Part shown: positions 10,330 to 20,335 of the stretch, one piece after another | Numbering within the stretch: the stretch's first letter is position 1 | How the letters are laid out: each line of letters begins with the position of its first letter | Assembly (NCBI GenBank): GCA_028641055.1 | Contig: CM054058.1 | Span: 241,724,187 to 241,788,186 of the forward strand | Direction: 5' to 3' | Origin: Alopecurus myosuroides | Taxonomy: Eukaryota; Streptophyta; Magnoliopsida; Poales; Poaceae | Length of the DNA stretch: 64,000 bases | The notes under the pieces: generated by a model | What the model saw: only the letters and a program-made list of their open reading frames with translations | Told to the model about the DNA's origin: nothing | The model's database searches: none | Program-made: the position numbers and the translations under genes

Positions 10330-12196
10330 GGGCATCTCCAGTCGCCCCAAGAGCCCCCTAGGCGGCCTTTTAGTGTCGGAAGCGGCGAATATCGCCGTTT
10401 CCTCACCAGTCGGCCTCCTAGAAGCCCAAATAGCGGCGAATAGCGCCGTTTCGGCGCTATTTCGCGCCGCGGCACCCAGGCCGAACCCAGCGGTTCGGCC
10501 TGGGGGCGAAACTGCGCGGCAGCGCGCGCGGGCCAGGTCTGTCAGTGACGCGCCGAATAAACGCGGGAACAGAACCCCCCGTGATCATCTTCTCGGCGCC
10601 CGCGTCGGTCAAAGGCTGCCGACGTTTATGGCGTGGCGGCCGCCTAGTGCATGCGCCCGTTCAAAGGCTGCCGGCGTAATGGCGTGGCGGGCGGCAGCGA
10701 GGGGACGCGCGCGCAGTAAATGCCCGGCAGGCTACAAAAGTCCCAGCCGCTCGCCGCCCCCGCCCCATTCTTCCACCTCGCAGTTCTCTCCTTCCTCGGC
10801 GCTCTCCTCTCTCCCCCGAGCTCTCCTTCCTCCACGAAAAATGGCGAGCTACGACAGCGCCGCCGCAGCCAACGGCTAGATCCGCCGCCACCTTCGCCGG
10901 AGCGAGGCGATGGCGCTGTACCGCACGGGCTATCCGTGCCCGCCGGACATGCGCCTCCCGAGCTCTGGAGGCGGGCAGCCGCGCTGGGCCCTCAGCGCGG
11001 GCGGGGTGCCCGTGCCTCCGCTCCCGTCAAAGTACACGGAGTTCCGGCGGGCCATCGCCGAGGCGCGCGCAGGCCTAGCGCCGGACGAAGGCCTACCGGC
11101 GGACGGCCACGACGAGTTCTGGTGGGACGAGCTCACGCGCCGCCGCGACAGGGAGCTCGCCTCCTTGGGCGACAACGGCCCCGGCGAGGGCCGCTCCAAT
11201 GGCCATGGGCGCCGCCGCTGGTGGGGAGGCCAGCACCGCACTCTCGAGTGGGTGTTGGACTACATCCACGGCGGCAACGCGCTGCGACTAGAGATGCCGC
11301 CCCGGCAGAACTCCGCGTGGGATGCGCGGCGGATGGCCACCTCGAGCTCCTCCGGTGCCCACTCGAGCTCCTCCGGCGCCCACTCGAGCTCCCTCACCCC
11401 CCTATTCTGAACTCCGGCGCGCCTGTCCGCAGGCGCGGCGGCGGCGCCCTGCGCATTGGCGAGCCACGCCAACGACAGGACGCCGGATTCGAGCGCGCGG
11501 TCCGTCCGAAGACGGAGTCGACCGAGGACGACGACGACGAGGAATGGCCTGGCCAGAAGGCCGCGCTGGAGCTGTCCCGCAACACGCTCTAGCCCCTCGC
11601 CGATGACGCCGCCGCGGACTGGAGCCTGCGGGAGAGCAACGCCGAGGAGCTGGAGCTCAAGCGCCGCCTGCTCGCTGAGGCCGAGCAGCGCAAGGCGGCT
11701 CGCGGCCAGGAGGCTGCCGCCAACGCGGCCCGCCGCCGCGTCCCTCCCCCGCCGCCTACGAAGGACCCCGTCTACGTCGTGCTCGACCCCGACTCCGACA
11801 AGGAGGTCGAGTACCAGCGAGCCCTCGCGGCGAGCAGGTGGGGCAACTCCGGCTGCGGCGACCCCGGACAGGGAACGAGCAGGCGCGCCGGCGACGGCTC
11901 CGACGACGACGACGACGTCGACTACAGCCAGGCCATCGCGGAGCGCCTAGGCCTTAAATAGTTTAGGTTTAAATTTGCGTTTTAGTTTAAATTTGCGTCT
12001 AGTTTGTACGAACTTTGTCTGAAATCAATAAAATGCGCCTAGTTTGAAATCGAGTTTTTTTTGGGCCGAAACTTGGCCTCGGAGAGCGACTGGGAAGGTT
12101 GTCCCCCCAGGTTCCAGATTAGCGCCGTTTAGCGCCGCGGCGGCCCCAAAACGGCGGCGTTTTGGGCCCTGGAGGGCGCAACGACTCAAAATGCCC
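10330..12196 (+). mobile_element. Non-autonomous PIF/Harbinger element carrying a passenger gene (1,867 bp)
   Basis: The left end starts GGGCATCTCCAGTCG after TTA (10327-10329). The right end finishes CGACTCAAAATGCCC before TTA (12197-12199). The ends are imperfect inverted repeats (GGGCAT...AGTCG), and the 3-bp TTA duplication is the Harbinger type. Both subterminal parts contain AGCGGCGAATA/GGCGCTAAA-like GC-rich repeats. There is no transposase; the interior is a GC-rich gene with promoter-like upstream sequence. Mobilisation would need a transposase from elsewhere, such as the type seen at 59.5 kb. Confidence 0.78.
10841..11961 (+). pseudogene. Harbinger passenger gene of unknown function, broken
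   Basis: A reading frame begins MASYDSAAAANG at 10841 and meets TAG at 10877, but continues in frame as IRRHLRRSEAMALYRTGYPCPP, so the stop probably replaced TGG (Trp). The frame runs to 11410, then continues one frame over near a run of six C (about 11396) as RRRGGGALRIGEPR. It meets a second TAG at 11590 and ends at 11961 with DYSQAIAERLGLK. Notable parts are LSAGGVPVPPLP, RRWWGGQHRTLEWVLDYI, a serine repeat, DDDDEEW, and PVYVVLDPDSDKEVEYQRALA near the end. I recall similar unnamed repeat-borne proteins in wheat but know no function. The intact length would be about 370 residues. Confidence 0.6.
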
Positions 12197-12328
12197 TTAA
12201 TAGCACTTCCGAAACAATCCTGCATGTGCTCGAAAGCATTCCAATTGTATTACGTTAGACACTTGAACATAGTCCTATATGATTCCTGTAAACATTCACG
12301 GGACATCTCATCCGTCCGTCCAGTGCGG

Positions 12329-12382
12329 TTATTTTTTTTTCTGAAACGAAACAAAAGGCTTTGCCATCTTCATTAAGGTTTC
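12329..12382 (-). mobile_element. LINE 3' tail (minus strand), target of the next insertion
   Basis: Read on the minus strand, this is TTAATGAAGATGGCAAAGCC, then TTTTGTTTCGTTTCAG, then A8, a 3' end typical of Triticeae LINEs. The LTR retrotransposon begins inside it. The rest of the LINE should resume at 22655, where no conserved coding is recognisable. Confidence 0.55.
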
Positions 12383-12454
12383 TGTTACAAATCGTAGGCG
12401 CTTAGTCGATCTACCGAGGCCACTAGTAGAGATTAGCTTATAGCAGCATATTCT

Positions 12455-12840
12455 ACCACAGGCGAACAGGAAAACCTGTGCGCCTGGGTTAATTAGCGCA
12501 GGCGAATAGCTGGCCTGTGCGCCTGGGGTAAGCCTGTTACCCCAGGCGAACAGAAACCGGAAGCGCCTGGGGTAAAGTGTGGCAGGGCCAACCACGGCCG
12601 ACCCTGGCACGCTTCCCTTACCGCAGGCGAATAGTTTCCTTGTTCGCCTGCGGTATAACTGATACCACAGGCGAGTAGTTACGGAAGCGCCTGGGGTAAA
12701 AAGTGGACTGGGGTAGCTCCCTTTAGCGCAGACGCACAGGAACGTTGTTCGCCTGGGACAAAGAATAGCCTGGGGTAGCACCACTTAGCGCAGGCGCTTC
12801 CCGTAGCATATTCGCCTGGGGTAATATTTGTCCCCAATAT
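12455..12840. repeat. Left subterminal repeat array of CACTA-B
   Basis: Many copies of GCGCCTGGGGTAA or its complement TTACCCCAGGCG occur in both orientations over about 390 bp, often as inverted pairs. In characterised CACTA elements such arrays bind the element-encoded subterminal-binding protein. Confidence 0.85.
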
Positions 12841-13398
12841 AAAGTGCGGCCAGCCACCCACCACCACCCCTATCCACCCCACTCACTCACTCACTATCCA
12901 AACTCGAGCCATTAGTGCTCCTAGCTCAATCCCCCACACCCCTCCACCATTTTTAGCTAATTTAACCAATCATGTTTGCTATATTTTAGCTAGTATGCTA
13001 CCCCACTTTCCCTCTTCCAAATCTCTCCACTAGATCTACTAACCGGACACTAGATCTCACCACAAATGCACCATTAGCTAATTCTAGATCTATCAATCTC
13101 TTATCGGGGAGTCTCTTCGGTGATCTTCGACGTCGTCATCGCGTCTATATATTTTGCATTGTGTGTCATCTTAATAGGTGTGTGGGATTGGTCGGTGGAT
13201 GAGAATTCGTTCTCTTTTTCATTTTATTGTGTTGCCATGAGGATGAGTTGCCAATGTTTTGCCGAAATGTTGATTCATTTCCTTTTCGGCAAATTTCTGG
13301 CGCTCCGCGTTACACCTTTTGTAGGAAGGTCATGCCGAATTTTTTCCGTGAAAACCGGATCTAGTTAATGAAACCTCTCTCTCTTGCATTTTGTAGCA

Positions 13399-16300
13399 AT
13401 GGTCATTGCGATGAGGACAAGCGTGGTGCATAGGTACGTGCGACGCGCGACGGCCGAGATGCATCGAAACAACCGCACCGAGATAGAGTGTCCGTGTCGG
13501 AAATGCAAGCTGGGGTCTTTGTTCAAACCAGATTCTGGTAATGTGGAGAAGCACCTGCTCAGGTATAGTTTCATGGAGGGCCACACTAAGTGGATGGATG
13601 ACGATGAAGACGATGATAACGTCGAGACCAATTGGGCGGCGACATGTGAAGATGATCAGGAGGAGTCTGAACATGGCAATGGAGAGGACGAAGAGGCAGC
13701 TGTCGACGGAGACGACTATAATGAAGAAGAAGGGAGTCATGGTGATCAGCAACATGCAGACGAGGACATGAACACTCCGCTAACTTCAGTCGTGCGGGAC
13801 CCCTCATGTTCAAGATCTTCTTCTCAAGAACACGTCGACCGACGCTAGACGTAAATCTAAGATCACGCAACTAGAGATAGACTCTGCAACTCCGTTGTAT
13901 GACGCAAGTCGCGGGACGGAGGAGTCACGCTTGAGAGTAGCTCTGGATCTTCTTGAGATGAAGGCAAAACACGGATGGACCGACACAAGCATGGACGATC
14001 TTCTGCGATACCTGAAGACGCACTTACCTGAAGGGAACACATGTGCTAGTAGTCTACAGGAGGCCAAGAAAATCGTGTGCCCCCTCGATTTACCGCACAC
14101 AAAATACCACGCTTGCGTCCGTGACTGCATAATTTACCGTAACGAGCACGCGGACCAGATCAAATGTCCGGTGTGCGGTGCTGATCGTTACAAGAGGGGG
14201 ACGAAGAAAGCTCCTAGGAAAGTTGTGTGGTACTTTCCACTCATTCCCCGTCTGCAGCGGTACTTCGTGGACCCCAAGGAAGCAAAGCTCATGCGCTGGC
14301 ACGAGGACAGAAAGAAGGCGGTGCTGAGCGATCCATAACGTGTTGAAAAACCAGTGCTAACACACCCTTCGGATGCACGTCAGTGGAAAGCATTAGACGC
14401 ATTCGATGAGGAATTCGGGAACGACCCAAGGAACATCAGGCTTGGTGCGAGCACCGACGGTCTCAATCCGTTTGGCAATCAGAGCAGCAAACATAGCACC
14501 TGGCCCGTGTTTGTATGGATGTACAACCTCCCCCCGTGGTTGTGTCTGAAGAGGAAGTACATACACATGAGTATGCTGATTCAAGGGCCGACCCAGCCAG
14601 GGAGCGATATCAACCTGTATCTCGAGTTATTGAAGGAGGAGCTAGACACGTTGTGGGAGGAAGGGGTAGAAACATGGGACGCCTTCAAAGAAGAAACTTT
14701 TCGTATGAGAGCCGCACTGATCACGACGGTGCAGGACTATCTCGGATACGGATATATTGCGTGTCAGGTGTGCCATGGACACAAGGCTTGTGTTAGGTGC
14801 ATGGAATTTACCCGTTTCTACAGCTACACAAGGATCCCGGATCTTCTAAAACCGTATACATGAGGCATCGAATGTGGCTACCACTAAACGACCCGTGGAG
14901 AAAGCGCGGAGACCTGTTCAACGGTAAAGATGAGCTCGGTCTACCTCCACGCAAGAGAAGAGGAGAAGAGATCGATACTCTATTGAAGAATTGGAAAACG
15001 TGTCCTCCGTCGGGAAAGGTACAAAAGCGGAAGCGAGGAGAGAAAAAGTGTCCTCCGCCAGAAGGACCGCTCTTGGGGGTATGGAAAAGGAGGTCCGTGT
15101 TTTGGGACTTGCGGTACTGGCCAATCCTCGGAGTGCCTCACTGCCTTGATGTCATGCATATCACGAAGAATGTGTGTGAGAGCTTGCTTGGCACCCTGTT
15201 CAACATGCCAGATAGGACCAAAGACGGGCCAAAATCAAGATACGACCTGATGGCCCTGAATATCAGGAGCGAGCTTCACTTACCGCGTTCTACGCGTGAA
15301 CAGACGGAGGAGGACGAGGATGGGGTGGAGGAGATGGACGACCGCAAGCGGAAAACGGCTAAGAAACACCAAACTCACCGCCTGAAACCCTCTTGCTTCA
15401 CTCTAAGCCCCGACGAGCTCGCGCAAGTATTCACATGCCTCCTCGGAGTGAAATTTCCCTTAGGTTACGCGGGGCTGATAAGCAGATACCTAGACGCGGA
15501 GAAAAAAATCTTCAGCGGGATGAAGTCTCATGACTGTCACGTGATGATGACGCAGATACTTCCGGTTGCAATCAGAGGGATAATGGAACCGCACGTCCGT
15601 CAAACGCTCACTGGCCTTTGTAACTTTTTTGATGTCATCACTCGGAAGTCGATAAGCGTGAAGAAACTCGGAAGGCTGCAGGAAGAGATCGTCACCATCC
15701 TATGCGAGCTTGAGATGTATTTCCCACCTGCCTTCTTTGATATTATGGTACATCTCTTGGTCCATATCGTGGACGATATCACCAATCTTGGGCCGGCATT
15801 CTTGCACAACATGATGGCGTTAGAAAGAATGAACGGGATCATAAAATCATTCGTTCGTAATAGGGCACACCCGGATGGAAGCATCGTTCAGGGATTTCTC
15901 ACCGAAGAATGCATCTCTTTCTGCAAGAATTTCCTAGGCGATGAGAAGCCAGCTGTTGGTTTGCCCGCAAACAAGCACCTTGACAGGTTCATGGGGGTAG
16001 GCCACAACACTGGCAAAAGGGTAATGGACGCGGACTCCTGTGGTCGGAGAGCCGACTTTGAAAGGGCCCACCTAGTAGTGTTACAACACATCGACGATGT
16101 CGACCCTTGGATAGAAGAGCACAAAACCGCGATAAAAAACAGTGCTCGCAGGCCGATGACGGAAGATGAGATATTTAGAGCACACAACTCCTCTTTCGCG
16201 ACATGGTTCAAGAAGCAGATTGATGCCGATCCCCCGCCAATGACATGTGAGAAAGATAAAATTGTATTGGCCTTGTCATATGGCCCCGCGCCCAATCTGA

Positions 16301-16911
16301 TGACTTATCAAGCATACGACATCAATGGGTACACATTCTACACGGAGGAAAGAGACAAAAGTAGCGACTATCAAAACTCGTCTATAACGATGGAATCTTA
16401 CACGGGCGAAGAGGTTAGAAGGTACTACGGAAAGATCGAGGAAATTTGGGAGCTTGACTACGTTGGGGTAAAGGTGCCGATGTTCCATGTCAGATGGGCT
16501 ACAAACGTCACAAAAGAAGACGAATATTTCACCACTATGTCGATGTCTGAAGCCAACAAACCCAAGTCCAAGAACCCCACCGCGCAAAATGAGCCCTGGG
16601 TATTGGCTAAGCACGTGGAGCAATGCTTCTTCATAACCGACCCGACAAAGCCTAGTCGTGTTGTCGTAAGGAGAGGAAAAAGGGCCCTCGTCGGAATGGA
16701 TGGAGTCGCCGATGAGAAGGACTTCGACGGCTTAGTCGGAGACCCGATGATGGAAGAACCCGGTGAAGACGATGCACCATACACCACAAGAAGAAGCAGG
16801 ACCACACTACCTAGGGCAGGTCTTCCATTCACAAGAAGAAGTCACAATATGGCGGTCACGTATTCAACATCGACCAAGAAAGGCAAGACTAATATTGTGA
16901 CGAAAGGTTGA
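13399..16911 (+). pseudogene. TNP2-type CACTA transposase, three disabling lesions
   Basis: The N-terminal part (13399-13800) has CPCRKCKLGS and YSFMEGHTKWMDD, as in the transposase-associated domain, then an acidic linker. Around 13797-13803 the frame shifts and continues as HVQDLLLKNTSTDARRK. Next come HACVRDCIIYRN and CPVCGADRYK, an in-frame TAA at 14336, then LPPWLCLKRK and CHGHKACVRCM. A second shift near 14800-14815 leads into a long open segment to 16911. That segment has LDVMHITKNVCESLLG, a DUF4218-like part (MYFPPAFFDIMVHLLVHI) and a DUF4216-like part (WELDYVGVKVPMFHVRW). Homology continues across all three breaks, so introns do not explain them. An acceptor-like TTTTGTAG precedes the ATG. 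It cannot make full-length transposase. Confidence 0.88.
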
Positions 16912-17158
16912 GAGAGGGAAATACTCGCGATATAACATGCTAATAGCTATATGTACAATGTGTTTTTAGAGAGAAACACTTGCGGTATCTCGCTAAACCA
17001 ATCTATTTACGCTCGATGCGACATTAATTTTGTTTGCACATGTTAACTTTCATATGTATGTATTTTTTAAGTGAAAACCAACGTGGGGGAGCCACATATC
17101 ATAGCATTCGTATTGCTCGATGTGTCCACGCCGCGGGGCAGGGTAATTTAGAAAATCT

Positions 17159-17560
17159 TAGCACAGGCGCATTATCTAGAAAACGCGCCTGGGGTAAACT
17201 TTACCACAGGCGCTTTTCACAGGACATGCGCCTGGGGTAATGCCATGTGGGACCGCGCAAACCTAAATCCTACGAAACTTAGCGGAGGCGCATTGTCTAC
17301 GTAACGCGCCTGCGGTAAGGATCTGAGGGGCCGCGCAAGAGCCAAGCACATTAGAACCGGTTTGTATCACAAACCGGTTCAAAAGGGTCTGTCCCCTGGG
17401 CCCCCCCCACCTGCAGCAAATGGTCGCAGGCCTTTAGGACCGGTTGGTAGCACAAACCGGTCCTAAAGGCCATGAGGCCATTTGCGACAGGGTGTGGGGC
17501 CCAGTGGACAGCTCCTTTTCGAACCGGTTTGTATTAGAAACCGGTGCCAATGGTCTTCTT
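17159..17560. repeat. Internal repeat block: subterminal-type units plus AACCGGTT palindromes
   Basis: At 17159-17325 there are several GCGCCTGGGGTAA/CCACAGGCGC units like those at the ends of the element, although this is internal. They are followed by three inverted repeats of the type AACCGGTTTGT...ACAAACCGGTT (near 17356-17381, 17437-17464 and 17520-17545). AACCGGTT-type inverted repeats are common in subterminal regions of other Triticeae CACTA families. A 15-bp unit GTCGTCGCCCACTCC is repeated three times at 17646-17690 just beyond. Confidence 0.7.
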
Positions 17561-18309
17561 TAGTATTCTAAGTGACCGGATCTCACCCGCACCCACACGA
17601 ACCCACACGCCGCCGCCGTCGCCAGTGTCGAGAGGAGCAGAGCAGGTCGTCGCCCACTCCGTCGTCGCCCACTCCGTCGTCGCCCACTCCGTCGTCGTCG
17701 TCGTCGTTGATCCAGGTCAGCCCCTCTCCCTCCCATCCCCCCTCCAATAACGCCCGCGACTCGTTGATGCTCGCCGTGATAGCCGCATGAACTCCATCTG
17801 CCGCGCCACGGAATCCCCGCAGCGCCCAATGCCCTGCTGCACGACCTGCTCCGCGGGCGCCTGCATGCGAGCGATATGACCTCGATTGCCATTGAGCGCT
17901 CTGCAATTTTTGAAGGAATCGTTGGCTTGATCTGATACCAAATTGTCACACCCCGTGGCTGCCGTTGTGCATTTTTTTAGACTAAAAGGGGCTGCCCCCT
18001 GAAATCACGAACAGCAAATAGTTTTAGCAGGTTCCTTACAAACGGCAACACCACTTGTAGTGCATTATATCTCTAGGATTCGTTTCGTTTGTACTGCTGT
18101 CAATTGCCTTATTATACTACTAGAGGTTCCATTTCGTTTGTACTGTTGGAAGTATCACCTAAACTCTCCGACAGGTTCCATTTCGTTTGTACTGCTGTCA
18201 ATATATTGCCTTATTATAGTACTAGAGGTAGGTGCTGCCATTTGTCTTTGTTTTGTGATAGCTATGCTCCTCTAACCTCTATGTGTGCACTTTCTTAATT
18301 TAAAAGAAC

Positions 18310-19364
18310 ATGGCTTGCGGCGTATGTCGGTCCCGATGTGCCGAAGGACGATTCAGTGGGAGTTCTTTTATGCTTCAGCTCCACGACGGTGACGTTGATT
18401 CGTTGGTAATAAACAATTCTTTTTATGTTAACTTGTTCTTTCGTTTTACTATCTAGCTTGAGACTTGTGTTTATTAACAAAATATTCTTTATATTTCTTT
18501 TTTAGATTCTACCATGCAATATTCGCGACGAATTCAACGAGTTAGTTGACAGTCGTGAGGTGAATTTCAATGTTCACGGGACCACCTACATTCTTCGAGT
18601 GAAAAAAGAAAGAACGAAGACCTACTTCTGCGGGCAAGCATTGCAGGCTCTCATCGCCACGTACAATTTAAGCGGAGGTGATTACATTCACTTCTCTATG
18701 GAAGGACCGCAACCTCGCATCAAAATTGTGTATATGGGCGGGATTGCGAACGAGGATGGCGGGAGTGAGGAGGAAACTGAGAACACCGAGGATATGGACA
18801 CTGAGGATGATATGGACGAGGAGGACCCATGGAAACATGTGGTTGTTGCTCAAAGAGCGAATCTTAGCGAGATTGAGAAGGACCGTGTCCTTCAGAAACT
18901 TGCCGAGATAGATAGCTACATCGGCTTCCCTTTCGTGCATCGCATCACCAACACGAACATCTCCAATGGACATGTCATGGTATGTTTCTTAACACTTTCT
19001 TATTCGTATAGTTGCTTATGTTCTTAACACTTTCTTATCCGGTATTTGACATTGTGCTTTTATTCTTTCTTGGAATTGTGTGTTGTAGAAAATACCTTTG
19101 GCGGTAGCGGACAGTGCTGGCATGGAGCATATGGGTACCATTGGAGTACGCCGTGGAGAATCAGGACCTGTCACCGTAGTTCCGATCACGCGGGATAATG
19201 CTGATGGTCGGGTCATCCTCAACTCTCAAGCATGGAGGCGGTTCCATTCCGCAAGAGGTGGTATGGAGGCTGGACGAGCTATTCTGATCACCATGAGGAA
19301 TAGTGACGTCTCCAACTTGGACATGATGATGGTCATCCACTACATCACCCCGCTAGATCGATAG
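18310..19364 (+). CDS. CACTA-B second gene: predicted spliced protein with two B3-like domains
   Basis: Three exons fit with GT-AG introns and no frame loss: 18310-18405, 18506-18979 and 19089-19364. The junctions are TTG|GTAATA...TTTAG|ATT and ATG|GTATGT...TGTAG|AAA, both phase 0. The product is 281 residues. Residues 20-105 (FMLQLHDGDVDSL, LPCNIRDEFNELV, FNVHGTTYILRVKKE, YNLSGGDYIHFSM) look like a B3-type DNA-binding fold. An acidic linker (TEDMDTEDDMDEEDP) follows, then a second B3-like part with ILNSQAWRRFHSARGG and AGRAILITMRN. In other CACTA elements the second gene makes the protein that binds subterminal repeats; that role here is inference. An AAAAG acceptor-like site before the ATG leaves room for an upstream exon. 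The B3 call is by eye. Confidence 0.62.
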
Positions 19365-19639
19365 ATGACGAGTTTGTTCAAATTAGAACAAATAATTATT
19401 TCCATCTCACTAGCTAACTCTTGGATTTATTAGTAGCATGGATCTTTTCGAGACTATGTAATTTTGTCAAACTATGTGTGGTGATGATCGAGACTATGTG
19501 TTGATGATCGAAAATATTTATGTTATATAACTTAATTGTGTCATTTTGCTGTTATTCTGTCAGCTTGATACTTTTTCTGTCATTTTCCTGTAATTCTGTT
19601 ATTTTGGTTTTCTCTTATTTTTTGATACAGCAAAACTAT

Positions 19640-19892
19640 AGCCCAGGCGAACAGTAGAAGGTACCCCAGGCGCATCTGTACCCCAGGCGCACAGCTCTTG
19701 TTCGCCTCAGGTAAGTGTTTTACCCCAGGCGCACGAGTACTATTCGCCTGGGGTATGCGTACTTACCACAGGCGCATTGTTGTATTCGCCTGGGGTAAGA
19801 CATTACCGCTGGCGATACGGTCCCAGGCGAACCAGAATGCGCCTGTGGTAGGCATTTTCCGTTCGCCTGGGGTAAGCTTTTCCCTAGTAGTG
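19640..19892. repeat. Right subterminal repeat array and terminus of CACTA-B
   Basis: Alternating TACCCCAGGCGC and TTCGCCTGGGGTA units occur over about 240 bp, ending in the terminal inverted repeat at 19892. They match the left array in sequence and spacing. Confidence 0.85.
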
Positions 19893-20335
19893 GGCCAAGC
19901 AATCACAGCAAACATGACACCGAGATTTGGTAACGCAGTTCGGCGCTCAACGCCTACATCTGCGGGGCATGACTACGGGCGCTCCTCCCCATTGATACCG
20001 CTGCACCGGCCGCCTTGGTCGCCGGCACAAGCCGCCGGCTCCCCTTGCGCGCTGCTGCTATCAAGTCGCCATCGACGACAAGCCCGCTGAGGCAATACAG
20101 ACGCACCAGATCTCAACGCCACGCCGGTCCGGCCGCCCCTGCCACGGGCGCCGGACCGTCCCCTCGTGATCTTGTGTCTAGCCTACCAGCTTTTGTCGTG
20201 TCTATTTGGGCTACTCCCGGTGCCTTTATATATTAGGCCAGGTTACACGTGTTCGACTCCAACACCTAACCTTCCGTTTAATTACAAGTCCTAGCGTAGC
20301 CCTACTCGTACACATATTCGACATATATTCCAACA

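Larger units (their letters stand above)
12421..19892 (+). mobile_element. CACTA-B: complete CACTA transposon (7,472 bp) inside an LTR
   Basis: It begins CACTAGTAGAGATTAGC and ends AAGCTTTTCCCTAGTAGTG, which are inverted CACTA-type termini. It is flanked by a perfect 3-bp duplication GGC (12418-12420, 19893-19895). The intact LTR at 22177 shows the empty site with one GGC. Subterminal arrays of GCGCCTGGGGTAA and its complement line both ends. The element holds a degenerate TNP2 gene and, downstream on the same strand, a spliced gene with B3-like domains. Confidence 0.93.
12383..20335 (-). repeat. LTR (3' LTR of the minus-strand element), split by CACTA-B
   Basis: Made of 12383-12420 plus 19896-20335, 478 bp in total once the duplicated GGC is counted once. 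It starts TGTTACAAATCG and ends CATATATTCCAACA. Compared base by base with the LTR at 22177-22654 it differs at two positions, both transitions (near 20087 and 20188). Confidence 0.92.

Noticed and set aside
13797..14815. Breaks in the CACTA-B transposase as introns
   Set aside because: Conserved motifs continue across each break within a few bases, leaving no room for an intron.
12421..19892. The spaced GCGCCTGGGGTAA units as a CRISPR-like array
   Set aside because: Units occur in both orientations with irregular spacing next to CACTA termini in a plant genome; they are subterminal transposon repeats.
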